DNA of 64,000 nucleotides from Streptomyces sp. Z26 (GTDB lineage: Bacteria; Actinomycetota; Actinomycetes; Streptomycetales; Streptomycetaceae). The notes under the pieces were generated by a model. It worked only from the letters and a program-made list of their open reading frames with translations. It did no database searches and was not told where the DNA came from. A program made the translations under genes and the position numbers. Of this stretch, positions 43,136 to 53,503 are shown piece after piece (the stretch's first letter is position 1; the number at the start of each line of letters is the position of its first letter). The DNA lies in assembly GCF_003665095.1 (NCBI RefSeq), contig NZ_RCHV01000002.1, positions 1,435,501 to 1,499,500 on the forward strand. The letters are read 5' to 3'.

Positions 43136-45229
43136 CTACGCGCCGGGGGCGGACGCCCCGGAGCGCTCGCCGTCCCGCTGCTCGTCGGCGGCCTTCCCGG
43201 GCTCGGGTTCGGCCTCCGGCTCCGCTCCGGCTGGCGTGCCCGCGTCCGCCGTACGCGTCACCGCGTCCGCCGTGGTCTCCGTACCCGCCTCCGGCTCCGT
43301 CACCGGCAGGAAGCGCGCGGTGAGCCGCTGGAGGCCGAAGCCCGCCGCGATCACGGCGACACCGCCCACGGCGTCCAGCAGGTAGTGGTTGGCGGTGGCC
43401 ATCACCACGAAGGTGGTCATCAGCGGGTAGAGGACGCCCAGCGCCCGCAGCCACACGTTCGGGGTCAGCCGTACGATCACCACCGCGCACCACAGCGACC
43501 AGCCGACGTGCAGCGACGGCATCGCCGCGTACTGGTTGGACAGCTCCGTCAGCGCCCCGAAGTCCGGGTCGCTCAGGTCCTGCGGGCCGTGCGCCGTGTC
43601 GATGAAGCCGAGGCCGGGCATCAGCCGCGGCGGCGCCAGCGGGTAGAACCAGAAGCCGACCAGGCCGAGCACGGTGGCGAAGCTCAGCGCGGTGCGCGAC
43701 TCGCGGTACGACGGCGGGCGCCGGACGTAGAGCAGCGCGAGCAGCGCGATCGGGACGAGGAAGTGGAACGTCGTGTAGTAGAAGTTGCAGAACTCCTCGA
43801 TCCACGGGTGCCGCACCGTGAACTGGTTGAGCGCGTGCTCCCAGTCGACGTGCAGCATCCCCTCGATGTCGAGGATCTGCGTGCCGTGCGCCTCGGCGGT
43901 ACCGACGCCGTCGTCGGCCTGGCCGCGCACGTAGGAGTAGCCCCAGTAGCCGACGCGGATCAGCAGCAGTTCCAGCAGCAGGTTGGGGCGGGTGAACGGA
44001 CCGGAAGGCTCCGGGGTGGCCCAGCTGTCGGCCGTACGGGACAGGAACGGGATCACGCACGCCGCGAGCACGGCCGCGACCAGCGGGCCGTTCTCCGCGA
44101 GGAACCGCAGGACCGACATGTTCGGGACGAGCGCGCTGCTTTCCAGGGACATGACCAGGACCACGGTCACCGGCCACATCAACCGGTCGCCCCGGCGCCG
44201 TCCGGCACGGCCGACGACGGCGAGGAGGACCCACAGCTGCTCGTGCTGCCAGGCGGTCGGGGACACGGCGACGACCGCGCACCCGGCGATCGCGGCGGCG
44301 AGCAGCAGCTGGCCGTCCAGCGCGTAGTGGACGGCGCGGCGCAGCCCGAACCAGGCGACGGCACCGGCGAGCACGGCCAGCAGGGCGAGTTCGAGGGGGC
44401 CGCTCAGGCCGATCCGGAGCAGCGCGCCGTGCAGCGACTGGTTGGCGAGCCCGTCGGACGGGGCGCCGAGCCCGGCGCCCGCGACGTGGTGCACCCAGTA
44501 CGTCCAGGAGTCGCCGGGGACGACCGCCCACGCCGCGGCCGTACCGGCGGCGAAGGTGGCGCCAGCGGCCACGGCGGCGTTCCGGCGGCCGGTGAACCAC
44601 AGCAGCGGTACGAACAGCAGCACCGCGGGCTGCAACGCGGCGGCCAGGCCGATCAGCACGCCGCCCGTGTGCCGTTCCCGGCCGCGCAGCAGCCAGCCGA
44701 CGAGCACGAGCAGCACGGGCAGGATGCTGGTCTGGCCGAGCGTGAAGGCGTTGCGCACGGGGACGGAGACCACGAGCAGGCTGAGGGCGACCGGCACGGC
44801 GAACAGCGCCGTACGCCGCGACACCGGCTCCGGCAGCGCCCGCGCGGCGACGACCCCGACGGCCGCGACGAGCAGCAGCGTGCCGAAGGTCCAGGCGACG
44901 CCGAGGCTGTGGTCGGCGGCGCTGGTGAGCGGTTTGAGCACGAGGCCCGCGAAGGGCGTGCCGGTGAACGGGTTCGCGCCGTCGTAGAACGAGCCGCGCA
45001 CGCGCAGCACGCCGTTGTCACCGATCCAGCCGAGCAGGTCGGTCAGCCGCTCGTCCGACGGCTGCCGCAGCACCGCCGCCAGCTGCCGCGCCGCGAGCGC
45101 GCCCGCCAGCAGCCACAGGCCGACGAGGGCCATGCCACCGCGCGAGCCCAACTGGCCCGTGAGGCCGCCCGGCCGCGGCATCCCCGCGGCGTTTCCGTTC
45201 GCCCGTTCTCCAGACGTATCCGCCGTCAC
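43136..45229 (-). CDS. bifunctional GT87 mannosyltransferase-like / PAP2 phosphatase membrane protein
   Basis: 697 residues. The first ~400 residues form a GT87-type polyprenol-phosphate-sugar transferase with about 10 membrane helices (RGSFYDGANPFTGTPFAG and PAVLLFVPLLWFTGRRNAAV in luminal loops). The C-terminal part is a type 2 phosphatidic acid phosphatase: YPLAPPRLMPGLG, AAMPSLHVGWSLWCAVV (with the SxxxH motif) and TANHYLLDAVGG (catalytic His region). Fusions of this kind are known in Streptomyces and suggest coupling of lipid-linked sugar transfer with recycling of the lipid phosphate. The disordered acidic C-terminus adds about 60 residues. The start is a GTG at 45229, with a GGGAGA box. 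Confidence 0.88.
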   Translation of the reverse strand: MTADTSGERANGNAAGMPRPGGLTGQLGSRGGMALVGLWLLAGALAARQLAAVLRQPSDERLTDLLGWIGDNGVLRVRGSFYDGANPFTGTPFAGLVLKPLTSAADHSLGVAWTFGTLLLVAAVGVVAARALPEPVSRRTALFAVPVALSLLVVSVPVRNAFTLGQTSILPVLLVLVGWLLRGRERHTGGVLIGLAAALQPAVLLFVPLLWFTGRRNAAVAAGATFAAGTAAAWAVVPGDSWTYWVHHVAGAGLGAPSDGLANQSLHGALLRIGLSGPLELALLAVLAGAVAWFGLRRAVHYALDGQLLLAAAIAGCAVVAVSPTAWQHEQLWVLLAVVGRAGRRRGDRLMWPVTVVLVMSLESSALVPNMSVLRFLAENGPLVAAVLAACVIPFLSRTADSWATPEPSGPFTRPNLLLELLLIRVGYWGYSYVRGQADDGVGTAEAHGTQILDIEGMLHVDWEHALNQFTVRHPWIEEFCNFYYTTFHFLVPIALLALLYVRRPPSYRESRTALSFATVLGLVGFWFYPLAPPRLMPGLGFIDTAHGPQDLSDPDFGALTELSNQYAAMPSLHVGWSLWCAVVIVRLTPNVWLRALGVLYPLMTTFVVMATANHYLLDAVGGVAVIAAGFGLQRLTARFLPVTEPEAGTETTADAVTRTADAGTPAGAEPEAEPEPGKAADEQRDGERSGASAPGA

Positions 45230-45735
45230 GCGCCGAAGTCTCCCGTTCGATCCGCTCCGCTGTCCCGCCCCATCATCCCGTTGGTCAGACGCGGGACACC
45301 CACCGGCTACCTGACACGGCCCCGACAGGAGCCGTCAACAGGCGATTCGACCCCCACGAGCGGCGAAGAACGCCGAAATCGCTGACAACCGGTCCATATC
45401 AGCGTATGCCATGACATCGAGGCACCCGCACCGCTCCCGTACGACCCCGGGAACGGGGCGTACAGCCACCGGTACGCGGTGTCGCGTGGCCCGGAGGGGC
45501 CCCTCGGCCGGTCCCGGTGAGCGGGAGCACGGGCCGGGTACCCGCCGGGGCAGGCGTCACCCTATCGGGGTCGGCGCGGGCTCCGTACCCGGAAGCGCGG
45601 GCGGTACGGGACGGCGCGGGGCGTCGTCCGCGCGCGGGACGCGGGAGGCGGCACGGACGGTGGACGCGGGAAGCGCGAGGGGCGGCCTGCGGGCACAGGT
45701 GCCGCAGACCGCCCCCTGAGCGGCGAACCGGGGTG
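45230..45735. other. intergenic region, 506 nt
   Basis: It is upstream of the GT87/PAP2 gene and downstream of the monooxygenase gene, both on the minus strand. It holds the terminator at 45679-45715 and a weak minus-strand promoter, TTGACG (45338-45333) with TCAGGT 18 nt on. No gene is seen in the rest, which is GC-rich. Confidence 0.45.
45679..45715 (-). terminator. terminator of the monooxygenase gene
   Basis: A long stem (GGGGCGGCCTGCGGGCAC with GTGCCGCAGACCGCCCC, one mismatch and one bulge) with a 2-nt loop, 20 nt after the stop codon on the minus strand. Confidence 0.65.
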
Positions 45736-46254
45736 TCAGCCGCCGACGTTGACGTCGATGCAGGCGTAGAACGCGTTCGCCGTGTCGGCGACGTTCCAGA
45801 CCGCGAGCACCTTCTGGTTGCCGGAGAGGCCGTCGAAGCTGACGTTGTGCGTCACGGTCGCACCGGGCTGCGCGCCGCCGTCGTCGAACTCGGCGATCTT
45901 CTGGCCGCCCGCGAAGTACTGCCACGTGCTGGTCGCGTGGCGCGCGGTCAGCTTCCAGGTGAAGTCCGTGGAGCTGCCGACGTCGTGGACCTGCCAGCCC
46001 TTGCTGTCGTCGTCCAGCTCGGAGAACTGCTCGTTGCCGCCGCTGCAACTGGTCAGGCCCTTGGGACCCTCGACGCTCTGCGGCTCCCACTGGATGTCGC
46101 CGCACTCGATGGAGCCCGCGGCGCACTGCGCCTGGCGGCTGGCGGGCGAGTCGACGTAGCCGTGCGCGCCGGCGGGGCTGGCCGGCAGGGACAGGGCGAT
46201 CATGGGGGCGACACCAGCGCCGACGAGGGCGGCGAGCTTGCGTTTCCGGTTCAT
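45736..46254 (-). CDS. lytic polysaccharide monooxygenase AA10 (chitin-active type)
   Basis: 172 residues. The signal peptide (LVGAGVAPMIALSLPASPAGA) is cut just before His31, which becomes the N-terminal residue of the mature enzyme. His31 and His106 (LTARHATSTWQYF) form the copper 'histidine brace'; Phe162 (NAFYACIDV) is the axial residue. The protein is a single AA10 domain without a binding module, like the small Streptomyces chitin-binding proteins (Chb). It oxidatively cleaves crystalline chitin. A GAAGGAG box precedes the ATG. The promoter has paired DasR-type repeats, fitting chitin/N-acetylglucosamine control. Confidence 0.95.
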   Translation of the reverse strand: MNRKRKLAALVGAGVAPMIALSLPASPAGAHGYVDSPASRQAQCAAGSIECGDIQWEPQSVEGPKGLTSCSGGNEQFSELDDDSKGWQVHDVGSSTDFTWKLTARHATSTWQYFAGGQKIAEFDDGGAQPGATVTHNVSFDGLSGNQKVLAVWNVADTANAFYACIDVNVGG

Positions 46255-46741
46255 GCCAACTCCTTCACGATGACGGCCGCCCGTCAGGGTGGGGGCCGGC
46301 TCCCGGTATGGCGTACCGGGGCCGTTTCGGCGGCCTGGTCGAGCGTCGGCAACGCGAGAACGGACACATCGACGACGGTGAGGACACGACCGCGAGATGC
46401 GGAACCGCGGTCGCGAAGTGACGAGTCGATATCACGTGCCGAGGTCTAGACCTATCTTTCTTGACGGAGTGCGGTCAAGACCTTTGACACAGGGAAAGCC
46501 GCACGGGAAGCACCCGGACCAGCGGCCGGCCCGCCGCCCAACCGCGCCGTCCGGCACGCCGGTTGACGGCCCCCGTACCCGCCCCCGTACGCGTACGGTG
46601 CGCGTTTCCCGCCGGGGAGGGTGCGCGGGCGCCGTACGGCGGATGGCCGGGACCGGACGGCGGGCGGCGCCCGTCGGGAACGATGGAGGGTGGACGACGC
46701 GGGTACGGAGGGGACAGTGGCGTGGACGTGACGGAGTGGAC
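46255..46741. other. divergent intergenic region, 487 nt
   Basis: It separates the monooxygenase gene (minus) from the PucR-type regulator (plus). The AT-richer part (46430-46500) holds the chitinase-type promoter repeats. The remainder has GTGGACGTGACGGAGTGGACG just before the regulator start, a short direct repeat. Confidence 0.5.
46442..46483 (-). promoter_or_regulatory. chitinase-type promoter with two DasR (dre)-like repeats
   Basis: AGGTCTAGACCT (46442-46453) is a perfect palindrome matching the DasR core GGTCTAGACC. A second copy, read on the minus strand AGGTCTTGACCG (46483-46472), matches it at 10 of 12 positions. Minus strand: TTGACC within the upstream copy could be the -35 and TAGGTC, 18 nt on in the downstream copy, the -10. 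Paired 12-bp repeats overlapping the promoter are the hallmark of Streptomyces chitinase promoters. They lie about 190 nt upstream of the monooxygenase ATG. Confidence 0.75.
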
Positions 46742-48457
46742 GTGACGGAGGGACCGGACGACCGGCGGGGCCCCGACGGACAGGCCGCCCTGGAGGGGCT
46801 GCTCCGCGAGGTGCGGCGGCAGGCGGCGACCGGAACGGGCTCCGGCGTACGGGGAGTTCTCGACTGGCTGCACCGGCAGACCGGCGCCGGGGCAGCGCTG
46901 CTCGCGCCCGACACGGAGGGCACGCGCGACCCGGCGGGTACGGAGGTCACGCCCGCACCGGAGGCGTCCACCCCGGACTTCCCGCCGGAGGTGCTGCCGC
47001 CGCTGGCACCGCTGCTCGCGCGGCTGCGCGACGGGCGGCTGGCCACGGCGGCGACCGAGGCCGCCGGTCTGCACGTACGGTGCGAGGCGCTCGGGTCCGG
47101 CGTACCGCACCCGGTGCTGGTCGTGGCCTCCCCGGCCGAACCCGCGCGCGCGACGGCCGCGTTGGCCTCCCACGCGGGCAGCGTCCTCACCCTGCTGAGC
47201 CTCGCCGGGGAGGGCGACCGGACCAGCCGCCGCTACCAGGACAAGGCACGGCAGCTGCGGCTCGCCGTACTGCACGCGCTGCTCGCGGGCGAACCCGTGC
47301 TGGCGCGCCGGATGACGAGCGGCGCCGTACCGCCGCTGCTGGACGCCGAACGGCTCCGCGTCTACCTGCTGCGCTGCCCGCCGTCCGACCGCGACCGGAT
47401 CACGCGGGCGCACCAGGACCCCTCCGGTTACCAGGGTCCGGACCTGATGGTGCACTGCCCGGTCTTCAAGGACCACCTGATCTGCCTCGTCACGGACGAC
47501 GGCGGGGGCGGCGTGGACGACGGCGGCGACGGCTCGGACGGCGTCGCGGACGGCGGGCCGGGTGGCGCGTACGGGCTGGGCCCGGCGCTGCGCCGCCTGG
47601 TGCGGGCGCACCCGCGCTACGCGCTGGGCGTCAGCGGCGCGCACCCCCTCGCGGCGACGGCCGAGGCGTACGGGCAGGCGGCGCACGCCCTCGCCGCCGC
47701 GCACACCGCCGACGGGCGCGTGGGCTACTACCACGGCCGGACGCCGCTGGAGGCCGTCCTGCCGCGGCAGCGCGCCCACGACTGGGCCCGCGCGCTGCTG
47801 CGTCCGCTGGACGGCGCGCCGCGGACCAGCGCGGAGATCACGCGCATGGCCATGAGCATGCCGCGCTCCGGGGTGGCCGGGCTGCTCGGCCTCAGCCGCA
47901 ACACCGTCGCCGCGCACATCCGGAGGGCGGAGGACGTCCTCGGGCTCGACCTCGCGGACGTACGGAACCGGGCGGCGGTCCATCTCGCCCTCGCGCTGAG
48001 CGGCGCGTCCCCGGCGCCGGAAGGCGCGGCACCGGAAGGCGCGGAACCCGAAGGTCCGGCACCTGACGGCCCCGTGACCGGGCACGCGGGACCCGACCGC
48101 CCGGAGCGCCCCGGCAACGGCCGCCACCGGCCGCCGCCCGCCCTGGACGAGCTGCTCGTCGGCGAGGCGCCGGGCGCCTGGGCCCGCGCGGCGCTGCGCC
48201 CGCTCGACGCCCGCCACCAGCGCACGCTCCACGCGTGGATCGACGCGAACGCCGACGCGCAGCGGACCGCGCGGCGACTGGGCATCAGCCGCAACACCGT
48301 ACGGGCCCATCTGCGCGGCGCCGAGGCCGCGCTCGGCCTGGACCTGCTGACGCACGGCACCGGCATCCACACCGTCGTCCTGGCCCTCCGTATCGCGGAC
48401 GCCCCGTACGGCGGTGGGAGCGTCGACCCGCCCGCGCCCGCACCCGCGCCGCGCTGA
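46742..48457 (+). CDS. transcriptional regulator with two tandem PucR-type helix-turn-helix domains
   Basis: 571 residues, cytoplasmic. Residues 1-120 are a divergent sensor-like region; 140-340 a GGDEF-like/PucR central region (ARQLRLAVLHALLAGEP, AEAYGQAAHALAAAHTADGRVGYY). The DNA-binding part occurs twice: RALLRPLDGAPRTSAEITRM with LGLSRNTVAAHIRRAEDVLGLDL, and RAALRPLDARHQRTLHAWID with LGISRNTVRAHLRGAEAALGLDL, separated by an EGAAPEGAEPEGP linker. The same protein carries two copies of what is normally one HTH. The GTG at 46742 follows GGAG by 5 nt; a GTG at 46736 is an alternative. Confidence 0.82.
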   Translation: MTEGPDDRRGPDGQAALEGLLREVRRQAATGTGSGVRGVLDWLHRQTGAGAALLAPDTEGTRDPAGTEVTPAPEASTPDFPPEVLPPLAPLLARLRDGRLATAATEAAGLHVRCEALGSGVPHPVLVVASPAEPARATAALASHAGSVLTLLSLAGEGDRTSRRYQDKARQLRLAVLHALLAGEPVLARRMTSGAVPPLLDAERLRVYLLRCPPSDRDRITRAHQDPSGYQGPDLMVHCPVFKDHLICLVTDDGGGGVDDGGDGSDGVADGGPGGAYGLGPALRRLVRAHPRYALGVSGAHPLAATAEAYGQAAHALAAAHTADGRVGYYHGRTPLEAVLPRQRAHDWARALLRPLDGAPRTSAEITRMAMSMPRSGVAGLLGLSRNTVAAHIRRAEDVLGLDLADVRNRAAVHLALALSGASPAPEGAAPEGAEPEGPAPDGPVTGHAGPDRPERPGNGRHRPPPALDELLVGEAPGAWARAALRPLDARHQRTLHAWIDANADAQRTARRLGISRNTVRAHLRGAEAALGLDLLTHGTGIHTVVLALRIADAPYGGGSVDPPAPAPAPR

Positions 48458-48789
48458 GCACCGTGCACAACTCCCGGCTCCCGTTGGGCAGCGTGCACGT
48501 TGGCCACGCGCGCCGCGCCCTCTAACGTCGTGTGTCAGGGGCCCGAGCGGTCCCGCGCGGCGCGCCCACCGAGGGGACACCCGGCGGCGCGCCGAAACCG
48601 GGGGAACAGCGGTGCGCACCCGACGATCCGTCGTCGCGGTGCGCACCGCATCGGGCCGTCCGCGTACGACGGGCGCGTGACGGCGGGCGCGTACGGGCGC
48701 CGCCCCCGACCGCCGCCCCGGAGCCGTACGGCGGCATGGCGCCGTGGGAGCATCGGAGCGCCCTGCGTCCACCCGGTGAGAGGTGTCCC
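48458..48789. other. intergenic region, 332 nt, with promoter
   Basis: Between the regulator gene and the ABM gene. It contains the promoter at 48500-48528 and, just upstream, CGTGCAC twice (48472-48478 and 48492-48498), 13 nt apart. I see no gene in the remaining 250 nt, which would form a long 5' leader. Confidence 0.5.
48500..48528 (+). promoter_or_regulatory. promoter for the ABM gene
   Basis: TTGGCC (48500-48505) and TAACGT (48523-48528) with a 17-nt spacer. Two CGTGCAC words immediately upstream of the -35 may bind a regulator, possibly the adjacent double-HTH protein; that last point is inference. Confidence 0.55.
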
Positions 48790-49134
48790 GTGCCCAGCAT
48801 CGTGAAGATCAACGTCCTGACCGTCCCCGCCGAGCAGCGCGAGACGTTCGAGCAGCGGTTCGGCGCGCGGGCCGGGGTGGTGGAGGGCGCGGACGGCTTC
48901 GAGTGGTTCGAGCTGCTGCGCCCGCTGGAGGGGACCGACGAGTACCTGGTGTACACGCGGTGGCGGGACGAGGAGTCGTACCTGGCCTGGATGGAGGGCC
49001 CGATGAAGGGCGCCCACCAGCGCGGGACCGCCGCCCCGGGCGAGAGCGGCGGGGAGCGTCCGAAGCCGGTGTCGGCCAGCTCGGCGCTGTGGTCGTTCGA
49101 GGTGGCGCAGCAGGCGGCGCCGAAGCCCGCGTGA
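48790..49134 (+). CDS. antibiotic biosynthesis monooxygenase (ABM)/IsdG-like family protein
   Basis: 114 residues. The dimeric alpha-beta barrel pattern is VKINVLTVPAEQRETFEQRF, DGFEWFELLRPLEGTDEYLVYTRWRDEESYLAWM. The Asn (KIN), Trp (TRW) and His (GAHQ) residues are in the positions used by IsdG/MhuD haem-degrading enzymes, so a haem oxygenase-like role is possible; quinol monooxygenase activity is the alternative. The start is GTG 48790, with GAGAGG upstream. The C-terminal KPVSASSALWSFEVA strand completes the fold. Confidence 0.85.
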   Translation: MPSIVKINVLTVPAEQRETFEQRFGARAGVVEGADGFEWFELLRPLEGTDEYLVYTRWRDEESYLAWMEGPMKGAHQRGTAAPGESGGERPKPVSASSALWSFEVAQQAAPKPA

Positions 49135-49148
49135 CGCCCGCGCCGTAA

Positions 49149-51314
<2,166 letters not shown>

Positions 51315-51399
51315 CCACGAGGGGCGGACGGGGGCTCGGGCCGGCGCACCGGGCGGGGGCGGGAGGCGTACGAGACGTGTACAGGACGTGTACGTCGCG

Positions 51400-51430
51400 C
51401 GGGGGCACTGGCGCGCGAGGCCCCCGTTTT
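51400..51430 (+). terminator. Rho-independent terminator with T-tract
   Basis: A 7-bp G/C stem (CGGGGGC / GCCCCCG) with a 13-nt loop is followed directly by TTTT, downstream of the MFS gene. It is one of the few hairpins in the window with a T-run. Confidence 0.65.
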
Positions 51431-51440
51431 GTATGTTGAA

Positions 51441-51456
51441 GGAACAAAGTGGTTCC
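51441..51456. promoter_or_regulatory. inverted repeat GGAAC-N6-GTTCC upstream of HAD gene
   Basis: Perfect 5-bp arms in an AT-rich pocket (TTTTGTATGTTGAAGG precedes it) about 85 nt upstream of the HAD start. It may be an operator within the promoter; I see no clear -35/-10 pair. Confidence 0.35.
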
Positions 51457-51539
51457 GCCCGTGCCCCTCACCTGACGGATGGGGCGTCCCTGACCGGCGG
51501 GCGGGGCCATCTTTCCCTGCCGACGGGAGTCCGAACGCC

Positions 51540-52208
51540 ATGCCGAACGCCCCGCTCACCGCCCGCGCGCTGCTCCTCGACATGGACGGCACGCTCGTCG
51601 ACTCGGACGCCGTCGTCGAACGCGTCTGGCGCCGCTGGGCCACCGCGAAGGGCATGGACCCCGACCACGTGATGCGGGTCGCGCACGGCAGGCAGGGCCA
51701 CTCCACGATGGCCGAACTCCTCCCCGACCGGCCCATGGCCGACAACTTCGCGGAGAACCGCGAGCTGCTCGCCCAGGAGACCGCCGACCTCGACGGGGTC
51801 GTACGGGTCCCGGGCGCCGACACCTTCCTGGCCGCGCTCACCACCGCGGCCGTCCCGCACGCCCTGGTGACCTCGGCCGACCTCGGCCTCGCCACCGCCC
51901 GCATGGGCGCCGCCGGGCTCGCGCTGCCCGACACCCGCGTCACCGCGGAGTGCGTCAGCGCCAGCAAGCCCGACCCCGAGGGCTTCCTCAAGGGCGCGGC
52001 CGAACTGGGCTTCGCCCCCGCCGACTGCGTCGCCTTCGAGGACTCCGGCGCGGGCATCCGCGCCGCGCTCGCCGCCGGGATGCGCGTGGTGGGCGTCGGC
52101 CCCCGCGCGGACGCGCACGGCCCGACGGTGACGGTGCCCGACCTGACGTGCGTACGGGTCACGTCGGACGCGGCGGCGGGGACCGTACGACTCGACTTCA
52201 CGGCCTGA
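51540..52208 (+). CDS. HAD-family phosphatase (beta-phosphoglucomutase/sugar-phosphatase-like)
   Basis: 222 residues. Motif I is LLLDMDGTLVDSDAVVE (both catalytic Asp). Motif II is LVTSADLGLA, motif III KPDPEGFLKGA, and motif IV FEDSGAGIRAALAAGM. The four-helix cap lies at about residues 18-85. It closely resembles the DOG phosphatase/beta-PGM group that dephosphorylates sugar phosphates in the cytoplasm. The start at 51540 lacks a strong ribosome-binding site. Confidence 0.88.
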   Translation: MPNAPLTARALLLDMDGTLVDSDAVVERVWRRWATAKGMDPDHVMRVAHGRQGHSTMAELLPDRPMADNFAENRELLAQETADLDGVVRVPGADTFLAALTTAAVPHALVTSADLGLATARMGAAGLALPDTRVTAECVSASKPDPEGFLKGAAELGFAPADCVAFEDSGAGIRAALAAGMRVVGVGPRADAHGPTVTVPDLTCVRVTSDAAAGTVRLDFTA

Positions 52209-52258
52209 ACGCACGGGCCGGACGCACGGGTTGGGACGTACGGGCCCGGACGTACAGG

Positions 52259-52292
52259 CGCGGGGGCACGCTCACGGACCCGCACCCCCGCG
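52259..52292. terminator. hairpin between convergent HAD and GDT1 genes
   Basis: An 8-bp stem (CGCGGGGG / CCCCCGCG) with an 18-nt loop lies in the 88-nt space between two converging genes. Nearby GACGTACGGG-like words are repeated. Confidence 0.5.
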
Positions 52293-52296
52293 TACG

Positions 52297-52881
52297 TCAG
52301 CCCGCCAGCGCCTCGTACAGGCTGAACGCCGCGAGCGCCAGCATCAGACCGGCCGCCACCTTCGTGATCAGCCGCAGCGGCACGTAGCGCAGCAACGTAC
52401 GACCGCCCAGGATGCCCAGCCCGGCGACCGCCCACAGGGCGAGGACCGCGCCGAGGCCGACGGACAGCGGATCGTCGTAGCGGGCCGCGAGGTTGGCCGT
52501 CATGATCTGCGTCAGGTCGCCGAACTCCGCGACCAGGATGAGCGTGAAGCCGCTGCCCGCCACCTTCCAGAACGACTGGTCGGCGGGCGCCTTCGTCTCC
52601 TCCTCCTCGTCGTCGTCGCCCTTGCGGAGCAGGACGATCGCGCCGACGAGGAACAGCGCGCCGACGACGCCCTGGACCAGCCGGTGCGGCAGCAGCGTCA
52701 GCACGCTCCCGGCGGCGATGGCCAGCGCCACGTGCACGGCGAAGGCGGCGGCGACGCCCGCGAAGACGTACGACGCGCGGTAGCGGGTGCCGAGCATCAG
52801 CCCGGCGAGGGCGGTCTTGTCGGGCAGTTCCGCGAGGAAGACGACGCCGAACGTGACGGCGGCGACACTGAAGCTGAACAC
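52297..52881 (-). CDS. TMEM165/GDT1 family cation transporter
   Basis: 194 residues with six membrane helices. The two family motifs are AELPDKTALA (N-terminal half) and VAEFGDLTQIM (C-terminal half), each at the centre of a membrane segment; the first has LPD in place of the usual xGD, as in actinobacterial members. An acidic loop (KGDDDEEEETKAP) separates the halves. The family moves Ca2+, Mn2+ or both out of the cytoplasm, in exchange for protons. The GTG at 52881 follows GAGG. No Mn riboswitch is visible upstream. Confidence 0.88.
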   Translation of the reverse strand: MFSFSVAAVTFGVVFLAELPDKTALAGLMLGTRYRASYVFAGVAAAFAVHVALAIAAGSVLTLLPHRLVQGVVGALFLVGAIVLLRKGDDDEEEETKAPADQSFWKVAGSGFTLILVAEFGDLTQIMTANLAARYDDPLSVGLGAVLALWAVAGLGILGGRTLLRYVPLRLITKVAAGLMLALAAFSLYEALAG

Positions 52882-53373
52882 GGGGTACCTCGGTGGTTCG
52901 GGCCGCGGGCCGCCGCGCCGGGGAGGTCCGCGGGAGCGCGCACACTTCGGCTCGACAGCGTCGCGGCGTACGGATGACGTACGGGACACTGCGGCCGAAG
53001 GTCTCGCTGGCGTGTGCGGACACGAGATCCCACCGCACACGCTCCGGGCGCCGGGGCAGACGCGCTGCCCAGTGTGTCGACGGTCCGGCGAAGAGCTACT
53101 CCCCTTCAGACTCCGCACAGCGTACGTGACGCGGCCGCTCGCGCGCGATCCGCTCCGGTACGACGGCCACCGCGCCCCTCCGCACCGGCAGCGGCGCGTC
53201 GGCGGCGAGCACGCGGCTCACGCCAGGGGCCCGGTGAGGCGCGTCGGCCGAATGGCGTCGTCCGCGCGCGCGGTGTGCGGGGAGTGCGCGGAGTGTGGGT
53301 GTTCCGTGGGCGGAAGGAGGGCTTCCCGTACGTGACCGGCCGTCGGCGCCCACGACCCGTACAGGAGCACGCC

Positions 53374-53469
53374 ATGTCAACCCCTCGGGGTCTTGATGTG
53401 ACGTGCACACGTCGGCACGCTGTTACCTGTCGACCGCCGGGACGACACCCGGTGGACCGAGCATGGTGA
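53374..53469 (+). CDS. possible leader peptide upstream of the HNH nuclease gene
   Basis: 31 codons, with an AGGAG box 7 nt before the ATG. The peptide starts MSTPRGLDVTCTRRHAVTCR and is Arg/Cys/His-rich. It ends 34 nt before the nuclease start. The hairpin-forming repeat GACGTGCACACGTC lies inside it. It may be a regulatory upstream reading frame, or merely a chance frame. Confidence 0.3.
   Translation: MSTPRGLDVTCTRRHAVTCRPPGRHPVDRAW
53400..53413. promoter_or_regulatory. inverted repeat GACGTG-CA-CACGTC
   Basis: Perfect 6-bp arms with a 2-nt centre, about 90 nt upstream of the HNH gene. Too close-spaced for a hairpin, so more likely a protein-binding site. Confidence 0.4.
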
Positions 53470-53503
53470 CTCCGCAATCCCCCCACACCACAAGGGAGTT
53501 CGT

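Larger units (their letters stand above)
52882..53503. other. divergent intergenic region, 622 nt
   Basis: Between the GDT1 gene (minus) and the secreted HNH nuclease (plus). No protein gene is convincing except the short reading frame at 53374-53469. It also holds an inverted repeat at 53400-53413. The rest is GC-rich and unexplained. Confidence 0.5.

Noticed and set aside
48458..48790. Extension of the ABM protein upstream to 48532
   Set aside because: The upstream residues are Arg/Pro/Gly-rich and unlike the family; GTG 48790 has a good ribosome-binding site and matches the family N-terminus.
52882..53110. Mn2+ (yybP-ykoY) riboswitch ahead of the GDT1 gene
   Set aside because: The conserved loops of that riboswitch are not recognisable in this stretch.
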